Assembly: GCF_024763615.1 (NCBI RefSeq)
Contig: NC_077224.1
Span: forward strand, 81,602,712-81,666,711
Source of the DNA: Phlebotomus papatasi
Taxonomy: Eukaryota > Arthropoda > Insecta > Diptera > Psychodidae
Direction of reading: 5' to 3'
DNA length: 64,000 nucleotides
Shown piece after piece: positions 21,974-32,885 of this stretch. The notes below the pieces were generated by a model. That model had not been told where the DNA came from. It worked only from the letters and a program-made list of their open reading frames with translations, and made no database searches. The translations under genes and the position numbers were made by a program. Each line of letters begins with the position of its first letter. Position 1 is the stretch's first letter.

Positions 21974-22103
21974 CATAGATGAGCAAGAACCCTTTGTAAA
22001 CGAACAAACGTGAAATGAAAATTGTAAATCAATGGTCAAAACGTTACCTGAACAAACTTATTTTGACGTTTATTCGGTTTCAAACGGTTCTTGCTCACCA
22101 CTG
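21974..22103. mobile_element. hAT-like MITE, family A copy 2
   Basis: The 130-bp element has left end CATAGATGAGCAAGAACC and right end GGTTCTTGCTCACCACTG. It is flanked by exact 8-bp duplications CATTATAT (21966-21973 and 22104-22111). The interior shares AAACTTATTTTGACGTTTAT with other family A copies (inverse orientation). Confidence 0.9.
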
Positions 22104-22344
22104 CATTATATATTTTAAAATACATATTATCATCTTGAATCTAGTAAAACGATCTATAGTAAAACAATCTAGTAAAACGATCAGACGATCTGTCGCTCAC
22201 GTACTCAGCAATTCTCCAAGAATCTCTTGTCTGTTTAATAAGTTATTGATCATGTATATAGATCTCAGATCTGAAGAGAAACTCACATGAACCTTACGTT
22301 TGAAGACCGTTTTTGCACGGCGCTTTAACTATCTAAAGTTGTCT

Positions 22345-22790
22345 TGAGATATACACAGGCTTCAGACCTAAGACTTATCCATATGGCCTAACTACTCTAA
22401 TTTTTGATCAATCAATATTTTTTGGAAAAATTCATCTTAGAAATGGGTTCTTAAAAATAAGTGACTTATAGGATATATGGGAATCGGAAATTCGTCGGGG
22501 AATTTGGAGTTACTCCAGGAAAAACATCAACTCTGAACGATCACTGATGAAGGCTTGGAGACCAAGCCGAAAGCTCTGAGAAGAGTTGATGTTTTTCCTG
22601 GAGTAACTCCAAATTCCCCGACGAATTTCCGGTTCCCATATATTGTATTGTCTACGTCGGTTTTTCCATAGTGACTTATAGGGTTCTCAAAAACCAATAC
22701 AATATCCCGCTATTTAGGATTTTGAGACCTTCGGGAACTAGGCTAAACCCCTAGTTTGAAGTCAGCTTTAGCTTCAGATAGTCTTCAGTT
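22345..22790. mobile_element. MITE of the CTTCAGACCTAAGG family, interrupted
   Basis: Left end GGCTTCAGACCTAAGACTTA and right end GGCTAAACCCCTAGTTTGAA are imperfect inverted repeats. The interior matches copies at 34400-35455. A 198-bp foldback element with its target duplication splits this copy at 22461-22682. Confidence 0.7.
22473..22670 (+). mobile_element. Foldback element carrying a hammerhead-like ribozyme core
   Basis: The element is bounded by exact 12-bp duplications GTGACTTATAGG (22461-22472 and 22671-22682). Arms of 62 bases (22473-22534 and 22581-22642, give or take one) pair with a single mismatch. Between them lie CTGATGA (22544-22550), a 7-bp stem II (GGCTTGG/CCAAGCC, loop AGA), GAAA (22569-22572), and GCTC, giving U16.1 and C17 by hammerhead numbering. 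Next to the core, TCA (22541-22543) pairs with TGA (22577-22579). The helix III bases AGCT are self-complementary. This matches the minimal-helix-III hammerheads known from Penelope-like elements. About 28 bp of non-repeat tail follow the right arm. Activity is not proven. Confidence 0.7.
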
Positions 22791-22799
22791 CTCAAAATC

Positions 22800-24349
22800 A
22801 TAAATAACGAGCAAATTTCTGCCTTTTGAAAACGTAATAGGTCATTTATCTTTAATAAACCAATCCTAAGTTATTTTTTTTTTTCAAAAAATCGTGAATG
22901 ATAAGAAATTAGAGCAGTTAAGCCTTATAGAAAAGCTCAGGTCTGAAGATCGTATAAGGATACCCAAGACGCAATTTTTTCTTAATATGGTCTTGTAGAA
23001 TTCCCTAAGTAAGGCATTATAGAACCAAAAATCTTTTTATTTGCTTATAACGCTCTAAGTTCCATCACTGAGATTACTTTAAGTAAAGATCTTTAGAACT
23101 ACTATAGGAATTTCAACAGAAAATTCTCACTTTAAGTCCTTTAAAAGTGCATTACAAGACTTGTCTAATACTTGGTTCTATAAGGCAGCTGTTTTGCTTC
23201 TTGGCTAACCTAGAGAGAACTCAGGCTTTCTATCAATTTCTCGATGAGCCTATTCTTTCAAAATGCCTATTCTTTTTCAAAAGTTGGAAAAAATTCAAAA
23301 ATTAAAATTGGTTATCATGAAATAGCCTCATTCTCCCCTATAGATATGATGATTTTCACGGAAAAAAGGCGGAAGAAAAGAATTTGTAACGTTCCTCCAC
23401 AAGATAAACTCTTGTTACTTATTTCATGCACCTGGCTATGAAAATGTGAAAAGTGGAAGAACTGTCTGTATAGCCCCCAGAGGTTATGAGATCATCAAAA
23501 GTCATTAGTGGAAGGAACGGACATAAAATTTTTCTCCAATGCTGAGAATTTGATGTAACTGAACTTGAATATTGTGCAGAGAATTTTCCTCTTGATTTAC
23601 ACCAGGAGTGCATTAATGTAGCTCAATACACAAATGAATCTACTGAGATGTATTGAACAAGGGTCAAATGCGAATACAGAAGATGATCATTTTAGCAAGT
23701 AAAAATTTTAAACTGCAAAATAAACTCAGCCAACATTAATATCGTAATGAATTTTTTTTAAAGAATGGTGGCAAAAAGAGCAAAATAAAAAAATCTGCAA
23801 TGTGAAACCGGTTGAAGTGATGAAGAAGAAGGAAGGTGAGACCACGGAGAACAAGTGAGATCAATGGTTTCGATGAAGAAAACGGGCCTGAGATTGGAGG
23901 GAGTTGGAAGGAAATTACCTTAGCACCAGTATATTTTGGCAATGTGGATGTCTCTTGTCTTGAGAAAGCCACCAAGTCAGAGTGAATGGTCTGGAGAATG
24001 ATTTAGGGAAGTTGAGAATTTTTGGCTCTCAATCATCTCTGGAAGAGTTATATTGTTGTAGATGATGACTTCTTGTTGCTTGGGTTCGTGAGACATAGAA
24101 AACTCCCAAGGAGTTCTGCTACATCATGAGTAAAGTGTACCATCCCATTTTTTCACTAGTAATTTTAAAAATTTGCTCTTGAAATGTAATTTTACCGTAG
24201 ACTTTAATTGGACAACGTTGATACAGTGCAAGGTGCTTGCACGTTATACATTGTTTTCTCTATGTTTCTTACAATCCGCCTAGATGAATTGAAAAAAAAG
24301 CACTCATAAGGTGATTATTAGGACTGAAACACACTGATCGTCGATAAAT
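22800..24349. other. Mostly unique DNA upstream of candidate exon 23919-23990
   Basis: The stretch 22800-23230 repeats fragments of the CTTCAGACCTAAGG family. From 23420 to 24140 sequence looks unique and less AT-rich. Besides the candidate exon, a minus ORF (24098 to 23982, MSHEPKQQEVIIYNN...) has coding-like composition but no donor site. Confidence 0.35.
23919..23990 (-). CDS. Candidate internal exon, possibly alternative coactosin N-terminus
   Basis: On minus, a 72-base open segment (TIHSDLVAFSRQETSTLPKY followed by TGAK) lies between a good acceptor (CATTCTCCAG) and a good donor (AAG then GTAATTTCC). Both ends are phase 0. It could therefore link the phase-0 exon at 28009-28059 to the phase-0 start of the coactosin exon at 8202 without breaking frame. 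No domain was recognised. The linkage is inference; it could equally belong to another gene whose other exons I missed, or be a chance open segment. Confidence 0.4.
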
Positions 24350-24549
24350 ACTAAGCCAAGACATAAACCGAACCGTCGTCAAAAAGGAAACAATAAGCTC
24401 AATTACGAATTAATGAGACGAATCAATTCTTTGATGATCAAAAATAAAATAAAATCTTTATTTTAACCTACAAAACATATTGACCTAAAAAAGATAACGT
24501 CATTCATAGCTCGGGTGATTAACTTTAATGGTGTATGTCTTGGCTTAGT
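24350..24549. mobile_element. MITE with ACTAAGCCAAGACATA ends
   Basis: Left ACTAAGCCAAGACATAAACC and right GGTGTATGTCTTGGCTTAGT are inverted repeats 200 bp apart. The interior is non-coding, with a hairpin of AAAATAAAATCTTTATTTTA. The superfamily is not assigned. Confidence 0.7.
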
Positions 24550-24589
24550 GATTTGAAGCTTGTTTGTAAATTTTTATGATTCGATTATC

Positions 24590-25630
24590 ATAGATCGCTA
24601 TAGAGTAAAGTGATATAAGTTGGACATAGTGTTACAAGTTGGATAATTCGCCGGTACAAGTTGGACAACGATTTTTCACGATAAATACAGTACTAAACTT
24701 TTTTTAAAGCACAAGGAACCTACTGAAAGTATTGATTAAAAACAAACAGTTTAAAACTATTCAAAAAAGGCTCAAATAACTTATATTCACTGAAAGTTTT
24801 AAATACAGGAAAGATTGCATCGTCGCTTGCATCAGCAACTACCATACTCTGAAGTATTTTTTAGTTTTAAAGCACAGAAATTATTGTTTCTTTTCAAGAC
24901 TTCCAAAAGTCTTATTATTTATTAATAATAACTAGGAATAAAAGTTTTATAAAATGAAAGAAGACTAAAAGTTAATTTTTTAGATATTTAGAATTAGTTT
25001 ACTAAACATTAGTTTTGTTCGTATAAATATATTTCAAAATAAAAACAGATGATTTTCACTTTGCAAATAATTCTTTCCGTGAAGAGTTTTGTCATTAAGA
25101 TACAAAATATATACACAGAGTTCTCCGATATTCGGGTGACAGCTGTCAAACACAAATGAAAATAAAAGAAAGCTTCATTCTCGTGTGTGTTTTTATCTGT
25201 CATTTTCGGTCCCAATCAGCCGAATGTCGGAAAGATTTTTGTACTTTTGTTGTGTAAACTGATAATAAATCGAATTTTAACACGTATCCTCGAAAATCCT
25301 ACTATAAATTCAATTTATTAAAGTAATAAAGTTGTCTAAGCTTTAAATTAAAAATAACCTAAAAATAGGTCTTTTACTTTATTAGAAGCTCAATTTAGTA
25401 CTTGAGCAGTTTTGTAAAATATCAGCTCACTTTTCACGAAACATTTTGGCTATTTTCTACACTAAAATCTCTAAAGCACATAATAATTTTAGGTTATGTA
25501 ATACTATCTTTTGTAGGATTTAATTCACTTTGAACCTCTGAAATATTTCCAAATGAACCGCAGAATCCATTTTTGAACAGTTCAGTCCTCAAATTGAAAA
25601 AAAATCATTATAAAAGTATTTTATAAAAAT
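24590..25630. other. AT-rich DNA, no gene recognised
   Basis: ACAAGTTGGAC-like steps are repeated at 24618-24670 (ATAAGTTGGACATAG, ACAAGTTGGATAATT, ACAAGTTGGACAACG). Nothing else was identified. Confidence 0.4.
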
Positions 25631-25637
25631 TAGGTTA

Positions 25638-26627
25638 GGGGAAGTGAGGGATGCTTCGCACGCGCGAACCTTCGAACAATCCGAGTTTTCTCTTTGTTTG
25701 AAAAGTGCTAGTTCCTCATTTCTTAGGCATTAGATAGATAATCATAAACCTCATCTTCACCGCAAAAATAGGCAACCTAGTCCTTCTTTCCTAGGTTCTA
25801 GAATCACAATTGCAAAAATGGCCTAAAATGGCAAATTTTGATGACTCACATTTCGTGTGATGTCTCACAGTTAAATTGATTTTCAGAAATAATCACTTAC
25901 ACCAATAGATGAAGGGTTAATATGGGTTGATATTTACGTAATATTTTTTGCATCGGAGGAAAATTATTTTCCGAGTGGCGAAAAAATCCTAAATACTACA
26001 CTACGTATTGGTTCAACCACTGAAAGTGTTATGGCTCGCCAACTCATCAGGTTACTCTAGCATCTTAAAATCACAACATAACCTCAAAGAGGAAAACAAA
26101 GGAAAAGAAAGATGAAGAAAAGACAGCTGATCAATTTTTAGGGTTGTCATATTTGAAAGTTTCACATTTCAGTCGATTTTTTGATATAAATTTGCAAGAA
26201 AAACAGTGCTTCAGAAAAATTAGAAGAAAACTGTTTTAGATACCTTCTTTTAGTGAAATAATACTACCCTAAAAATAAACTAGTAAATCTAGTAAATCTA
26301 ATTATACTAGTAAATCTAGTAATCAGTAAATAATTTTTAATTATGAGCAAGAGTTATTCCAGGAAAAATGCACTGACGAACCTTAACAACCCACCGTGCG
26401 AATCTTGCCTTCACAGGCAAGGTTCGCACAAATCATCATACTTTTTTCATTTTCCTGTCCAGGAAAAAGAACAGATTTTACGGCAGTGAATGAGGCACGC
26501 ATAGAATGTTAAAAGACCACAGATTCTTGTGGTATAGCGCAATTGATTGTCCATTTTACCGTTCAGCCAGAAAAAAAATCTTGAATATTAACTTCCAAAA
26601 AGCGTGCGAACTATCCCTGACTTCCCC
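25638..26627. mobile_element. 990-bp TA-flanked element with 26-bp terminal inverted repeats
   Basis: Left end GGGGAAGTGAGGGATGCTTC then GCACGC, and inverted right end GGGGAAGTCAGGGATAGTTC then GCACGC. TA lies on both sides (25636-25637 and 26628-26629). A second internal hairpin (CGTGCGAATCTTGCC, AGGCAAGGTTCGCAC) is near 26396-26429. No transposase frame was seen. Confidence 0.8.
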
Positions 26628-26629
26628 TA

Positions 26630-28000
26630 TGAAGATTTATTTACCTAAGATTGACCACTTTTTCAGGTTATTCTTAATATAAGATCACTTATTTATATTT
26701 TGATAAAGTCCATTAAAAGCGAAAAGATTTTCAAATTGTAATAAGCAATTAATAAATTAGTTGACATAGGTTATGCGTTTACAACGGAAACATCTTTCTC
26801 ATAACCTCAAAAATTTGTAAGACACACGTCCGAACTCCAAGAGAGAGCAGTTTTCACAACCCAATTTTTTTTCAAATTCTGACCATCCTGGCTGCTAAAT
26901 GGTAAGAGATATAGACTTCCGGTCTGCGATGACCCCTCCTCAAATGACATTATCTCAAAGTTAATCTCTTTATTTTTCTCCTACCCCTTCATGCGTTCTC
27001 TATCCCCCTAAAATACGTCAAAATGAGATTATTCTAACATTGCAAAAAATTGGCCATAGCGATTTCAATGATTTTCGGATATGTTTTGTAGTTAGTCGAG
27101 CTAAATATTTCGTCCTTAGACACCTTTCACCGGTTAATTCGTCATCTTGAATTATTCAAGGTTAAAGTTCAACCACTTTTCATTGGAATAGCACCATAAA
27201 TGCCTTTATGGTAAATGTAACTTCTTCATTTTCCCCGTACCAAAATTTTTCACTATTCTTCGCGTATTTACAATTTATGATTTACGTTTTATTTATGGGA
27301 AACTAGGGCAGTAGTAAACATAGGATAATTGTAAACAAGGATCCCTAAAATATCCATGAATTGATATAGGTCTCGTTTTCTGAAATGTAATAACTAATTT
27401 AAAAAATATCAGTATTTACAAATACCCCATGTTTACTTCTGCCCCAATTCCCCCTACATACTGACCACATGTCATTTTTACTGACCATATTTTTATCAAA
27501 AATACTACCCGATATGCAGATTTTTTTTTTTACTTTTCGGATATCTTGGTAGCCAAATGATCAAATTATCCTCATTTTTTCGCAAAGTTTTTTCTTCAAG
27601 GTTGAAGCATAAGCAAAACAATGGGATGTATGTAGTTCAAGTACCTTGAGCTGAGAGTACATCCGAAAAAAATGTGGAAGAAGCAAGAGAATCCAATGCG
27701 GAGGTTTAATTAACATTTACAAGAGAGAGAGAAAATAATACAACAGTAAAGTTTTTGGACAATCTCTTGGAATTTCCTGCCAAAGAGAACCACATTATTT
27801 CTATCATCTTTTCGTGGTAAATTCCCCTGAGAATCTCTGAGAATTACAAAATTCCACAAACAATTTTTCACATAATATTTTCTCCAAATGGCAAACTTTC
27901 CAGGGTTGAAGTACGATCGCAAGATGATTAATTCGCCATATGGCGTTCTTAAACGGGCAAAATGGTGTGCAAAATTTAACTTGGAGAAAAACTAATTTAA
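26630..28000. other. AT-rich intergenic or intronic DNA
   Basis: A TA-flanked MITE lies at 27306-27454. The minus frame at 27710-27922 has no recognisable domain. The rest, including unique sequence at 27600-27950, holds nothing I can name. Confidence 0.4.
27306..27454. mobile_element. Small TA-flanked MITE (GGGCAGTAGTAAACAT)
   Basis: Left GGGCAGTAGTAAACAT is the inverse of ATGTTTACTTCTGCCC at 27429-27444. The right end carries about 10 extra bases (CAATTCCCCC) before TA, so the left end seems to have lost its outermost bases. TA at 27304-27305 and 27455-27456. Confidence 0.6.
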
Positions 28001-28008
28001 ATATTTAC

Positions 28009-28059
28009 CTTTTTTGGCTTTGTTTCCACAATTTGTTCAATTTCTATCACGTCAGACAT
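28009..28059 (-). CDS. Candidate first coding exon (MSDVIEIEQIVETKPKK)
   Basis: On minus, AAAAAAATG starts a 17-codon frame MSDVIEIEQIVETKPKK that ends at a strong donor (AAG then GTAAATATTT), phase 0. The A-rich context before the ATG is favourable for translation. The upstream 28060-28330 is richer in CpG (GCGCGATAAATTTCGCGAGAG near 28226), as expected near a start site. It could be the first coding exon of a longer coactosin isoform through 23919-23990, because all junctions are phase 0. No family was recognised from 17 residues. Assignment to coactosin is inference. Confidence 0.45.
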
Positions 28060-29120
28060 TTTTTTTTCGGGGTTAATATGGTGCGATATATCCAATTTGA
28101 GTCACACTGTTAGCTGTTTTATTTAAACTCGAGATAGATGCTAAGTGATATTGAATTCTAAAACTCTTTTCTTTCGTTTCTCCGCACTCAATTAAAACGG
28201 GGTGAATGTATGGGAAGCCGGCAAATGCGCGATAAATTTCGCGAGAGACAGGAAAAAAAAGGAAAAAAAAACTAAAGAGAAGTGGCGATAAAAGCACCAA
28301 AACTCTCTGCAGAAGACCTTGTACACTTGGCGGATCAGAAGCAACTGATCGTGGCTTTGGAGCCCAGAAAGTCTCTTCCAGTGTTGGTATCCACATGCAC
28401 TTAATGTATGTGCTAGTATACAATTTCATAAAAAAAATTATTACATATGTGTGGGAAAAAGAGAATTATTTTGAGTCCACCAAGAGATTATTTTGTGTTC
28501 ATGAGAGTCATCATAAAAAAAAATTATATTGGGGGCCCCTCTTGTGTTTCACTTTTGGGTGGCGGCTGGAACAGACTCTTCATCTCTTGCCCACCAAGTC
28601 AAGAAGAAAAAAAAAGAAAGATGAACAATATAGCTCTTTTATATTGAATACGGTGGAATGTCTTTTCTTCTCTGCACGCTTCCTCCCAGAGCATACATTC
28701 TCCCAAGTACTTGGGGATATCAATTGCTTTTTGTTTGTGCCTGATCTTATCGTAAATCTCACAATTTTTTTTTGTCCAGCCCAAGAATCGTGTCACCGCA
28801 CTTTATAACATCACAAAATTCACAATTGAAGCAATTAATATTAGAAGGAGGGAATTGGAAGACGCATACAGCTGAAGAGTTTCTTTTCGCAAAAGTGAAT
28901 GAAGCACGAAAGCTCAAATAATCGGCGAAATGCTTGACTACCTCCAGAGATATTCAATCGAAAAATACATATTTATAGATTGATTCGTACAGTCCTTCAA
29001 TCAGTTTTTGAAATCACTAAACAACTTTATGATGATTGCAAGATAAGTTACACTCGAAGTAACGTCTTCTTACACGACGGTTAAATTTTCAAATTCAAAT
29101 TTTAATTGTACGATCCTCCA
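28060..29120. other. Probable promoter-side DNA, no gene called
   Basis: This is unique, comparatively GC-rich sequence, especially 28200-28400 and 28530-28800. Overlapping frames on both strands exist (for example plus 28260-28410, KLSAEDLVHLADQKQLIVAL), but none has a start and splice sites I trust. Confidence 0.35.
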
Positions 29121-29126
29121 GCTGTA

Positions 29127-29534
29127 ACGGCATTATCACACTTGCACATTAAAATTTTAATGTGATTCACATTAATTGTCGCTTGTGAGAGTCCAAATAT
29201 GTTATTTGTGTCTTTGAGTCACTTAATATTTGGGGTTTTTCTATTTATTGATAAAGAAGTGGACTTGGCCTGCAAAAGTAAGTTTAAATTTACCTAAAGC
29301 ATAAATATTTTTCACATTAAAAAATTAAAGAGAAAATCGCATTAATTTTTCGCATTAATGCTATAAATCAATTTATATCAAATTTTGCGGGTCAAGTCTA
29401 CCTTTTTATTAACAAATAGATCAAATTTTCAATATAAAATAATTCAAACACACAAATTACACATTTGGACTCTCACTAGCGACAATGAATGTGAATCATA
29501 TTAAAATTTTAATGTGGAAGTGTGATAACACAGT
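29127..29534. mobile_element. TIR element TTATCACACTTGCACATT, copy 1
   Basis: The element begins GGCATTATCACACTTGCACA and TTAAAATTTTAATGTG and ends with the inverse, CATATTAAAATTTTAATGTG, GAAGTGTGATAACAC. The second copy at 33596-34013 is in the same orientation and over 90 percent alike by eye along its length. Around copy 1 the flanks GATCCTCCAGCT (29112-29123) and AGCTGGAGGATC (29538-29549) are also inverted, so either the element is longer here or it sits in another palindrome. Confidence 0.85.
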
Positions 29535-29859
29535 AAGAGCTGGAGGATCTTTATATTTACAGAGCTACTGCTCAACAACTCCTAGGAATGAAACGATACT
29601 CTGGACGGGATATTTTTACTTAAATCGTATACTTCATGTGAGCAACATATATGCGCTATGAAATAAGCCACTAAGAGTAGGGGAAGGTGGGGCCGTTTCA
29701 CGCAGTTAGTTTTTTTTTAAACTGCTAAACGAATATGAGTCTTATTCAAATAAATTAATCCGTGTTAATTTCTTGGTATAATTGGTTATCTAAAAGTATT
29801 TAGCATAAGATAATTATTTATTATCCCAAAAATATACATTTTGGAGAGAGAAGTTAAAC

Positions 29860-30065
29860 GATCTTCAGGGTAGATGTCTAACCCAGTTTCCGAAGGTCTC
29901 AAACTCCTAAATATCAAGCAATTTTACTGGTTTTTCGGAGTTTAATAGATAATTTGCCCTTAATAATGTAGTCCTAAATTAAATTTTTCCAATAAATCTT
30001 GAATGGTGAGAAATTATAAAAGTTAGCCTTATGGCTAAGCTTTAGGTCTCAAGTCCGTACTACTA
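29860..30065. mobile_element. CTTCAGACCTAAGG-family MITE, inverted copy
   Basis: The sequence TTTCCGAAGGTCTCAAACTC, TTGCCCTTAATAATGTAGTC, AGTTAGCCTTATGGCTAAGC and TTTAGGTCTC is the reverse complement of the family seen at 34400-35455. Confidence 0.65.
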
Positions 30066-30223
30066 TCTTCTACTAAGACTATACTGAAGATTTGACAGTC
30101 TATTTGGAAGAGAAACTCAATGGATCTCTCTTCCGTTTCTGCAATTCTGATAAGAGGTCCCAGTGCATTCAGAATAACGTTTTAGATCGTTACGTCATTT
30201 TTCGGCTTCTAAAGCCTAAAATA

Positions 30224-31083
30224 GACACAGAGAACAGGGATCGGATTAGGGATCAGCCCGGCAAATGAAGATTGGTGTCAATACACTCAGGGATCAACCC
30301 AAACTATGAAGGATCAGGCTCAGTTTCTGAATTCATGAGGTCTAGTGGAGTTTACGAGTATTAGAGCGATATCAGCATCTGTGGCAAAAAGATAAAACTT
30401 CATTTTAGGTGTTTTTGGTTAATTTCCGAAATATCAATTAGGTGCAAAATAACATTAATGCTACGCTGGTTATATGAGCCTGAGTGAATCCGACAACCTA
30501 AGCCTAAACATAAAATAGAAGAAGACTAATGGTATATACACAATGTTGCAAAATCCTAAAATGCATAAAGATTGGAGTAATGGGAAGGTCAGAGTGCCCT
30601 ATCTGTATGAAAAATATATTGATATTGCACTCAACGCGTGCATATTTAAGTTTAAGTTTAAGTTTAAGTTTATTGAAAAACCACGAAATAGGTTACAATC
30701 CTCTTACAATTACGTGGCAGGCAAAAAGAAAAGAAAAAAAAAGAATGTGAGGAAAAAAAATGCGTCAATACTAAATTTGAGGAAGAAATGATGAAAAAAG
30801 CAAAAATATTAGAGAAACCCAGCCTGGAAATGCCTTTGAATTCCCAAGCGAGAGTCACGAGCCTCACGGGGAAGTGCGTTGTACAAAGCTACTCCTTTAA
30901 CAAAAAGAGTGCGGTAAAAGGTTTCCCGCTCTGCTTTAGGCACAATGAATATTTAATAAAAATTTACGCTGAAAACACTAATCCTTGATCCTATATCCTC
31001 AGTTTATGATAGTTTGGGCTGATCTTTTACCGCCAAATTTTTCGAGCTGAGTATTCTTGAGGATCAGCCTGTGTCTATTTCCA
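30224..31083. mobile_element. Element with inverted ends AGACACAG...GGGATC, containing a retrotransposon tail
   Basis: AGACACAGAGAACAGGGATC at 30226 is loosely inverse to GAGGATCAGCCTGTGTCT at 31058-31075. Repeats of the CAGGGATCA type occur in both ends. A non-LTR retrotransposon 3' end lies between them (30645-30960), which suggests a nested insertion. Boundaries are approximate. Confidence 0.45.
30645..30960 (-). mobile_element. 5'-truncated non-LTR retrotransposon 3' end
   Basis: On minus, a frame from about 30956 to the stop at 30811-30809 reads FIVPKAERETFYRTLFVKGV then ALYNALPREARDSRLG and IQRHFQAGFL. This is the conserved C-terminus of non-LTR polymerase proteins (the W/YN.LP motif followed by F). 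About 150 bp of 3'UTR follow. It then ends in the tandem tail AATAAACTTAAACTTAAACT (plus: repeated TTTAAG at 30646-30674). Tandem tails of this type mark the 3' ends of some non-LTR families. Only 49 residues remain. Confidence 0.8.
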
Positions 31084-32880
31084 ATAACGCTTACGTAGCT
31101 AGGCTTTCCGGATTCCGGAAAGTGGAAAAGGTATTCGGGCGCACAGGCAATTCTACCTTTGCCATGTGACAGAAATTGAACTCAATACACATCTAGATTT
31201 ATTTCACATGCCGCAGAGCGATAAAATGTTCCAATGAGATAGGTATTTTAATTTTTAAATTCTGTGACAGGATAAAATGAAGTAATTTGAAACCATTTCT
31301 AATTAGAAATTCTGAGATTTCTTCACTGTTTTGGACAGTTTGAGATGGACAAAAGATAAAACTCTGAAAAGTACTCTGGAGTTTAATACAGTCTTCTGAC
31401 GTAAGGCTTAAGAATATGGCTTAACCATAACTTCTCTAATTCCAATATTTATTTAGGATTAAATATTAAGGCCAAATAATCCAATACATTTTAAAACAAA
31501 TCAGAAAATTGCTTGCTAATTAGGTATTTGAAACATCGGGGAATTGGGTAAACCTACAGTCTGAATCCGGCATAAGGTATGTACTTTGTGATCTTCTTTC
31601 TCTATTTGCCCATTTGAAATAATGAGAAAATCTCAAAATTCCAAGTTAGAAATGGTTTCTAATTACCACTATTACTATCTTATAATTATAACTACTATAA
31701 TTATGACTACTATAATTATAACTATTACAATTATAACTACTATAATTATAACTATTATAACTATAATTACTATTTAATTAGATTTTTGATATCCAATAAT
31801 GGTTCTTAAGAATCCCAAATATATATAGGGGAAAACTCTCTATCTTCGGACGACCGGAGATTCGGACAATTTAATTTGTCTTCTATGTGTTTAATTGATT
31901 TGGCCCATTACTCTTTTAAGTAATTGAAGTATTGGACTAAGTATTAAAATATTACTACATTACAATGGGTTAAATTAATTAAAAACATATTGCAGAAAAT
32001 GAGTTGTTCGAAGCTTGAACAGCAGAATCAGTCACGAACAGAATTAGACAGCGGGGTATTATAGTTTTCCTTAGAAATAATATTAAAGAAACTACAATTT
32101 TTTTAGAGTTATTAAATACCTCTCTTCGTATTCATTGAAATAGTTATTAATTTGATTCAAAGATATTTTTCATAAATTACAGGCAAAAGAAATAATATTT
32201 TCTGGGTAATCCTGTCCCGGTCTCCCCTACGTACATTTTCATATTATTTAAGGCATTTCCAAGTCTGCCATATTTTTCAAGATCGGTTAAATCATTAGAT
32301 ACTTATATATAAAAGTATAATGCGAATATACTTTAACGAAGAAGTATAAAGCGATAAAATACTTTATCGCTTTATACTTCTACTTTTAATCTTGACCCAA
32401 TATGAACTAATTTTTAAAAATTTTAAATATGGCAATTACAATAAATGTTGCTAATAAAATATTTAAGAAAAATTTTGAGGTTCCAAACAGCTCTACAGCT
32501 TCTACAGTTAACACATAAAATTAGTTTAACAAATTTAATGTAATTATTATGAATAATATATCAATAAATATTTATTTTTTACAAAATATCCACAAATGCG
32601 TTTAATGAGCTATAAATCATAATCATAATTACTTAAACAATTGTGAGAAAGTAAACTTTAAACAAGCATGCATTTAAACATTGTAACAAATTGCTCTCTT
32701 GTTGACTTAATAAAATCTTTAATAATAAAAATTGCTTTACTCAATAATGGAAAAAAAATTTATTTTATTCAAAAATAGAAAAATTAAATGAATTTTCTGT
32801 CACAATGAATTAATTATTCAAATATTTCACTTTAAAATTATTTAAATGAATTGATTTACATTTTATCTTCCCTTTTTTAA
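31084..32880. other. Repeat remnants and simple sequence
   Basis: Another CTTCAGACC-family copy lies at about 31385-31580. A TATAATTATAACTAC simple repeat spans 31678-31775. An end resembling GGGGAAAACTCTCTATCTTC begins near 31828 and a CCCGGTCTCCCCTA end is at 32216-32230. A perfect hairpin is at 32341-32380. No gene was recognised. Confidence 0.5.
32341..32380. repeat. Perfect 18-bp palindrome with a 4-base loop
   Basis: GAAGTATAAAGCGATAAA, then ATAC, then TTTATCGCTTTATACTTC: the arms are exact complements. A degenerate half (GCGAATATACTTTAACGAAG) precedes it. Confidence 0.9.
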
Positions 32881-32885
32881 AGTAT

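Noticed and set aside
23982..24098. Minus ORF MSHEPKQQEVIIYNN... as a first exon
   Set aside because: It has coding-like composition but no donor site before its stop, and it overlaps the better-supported acceptor at 23991.
28073..28429. Minus ORF of 118 residues
   Set aside because: Its middle is a poly-Phe/Ser stretch from a T-rich tract; both strands look open, so it is more likely promoter-side DNA.
31675..31775. ATAACTATAATT repeats as a CRISPR-like or regulatory array
   Set aside because: Irregular AT simple sequence in a eukaryote; no spacer structure.
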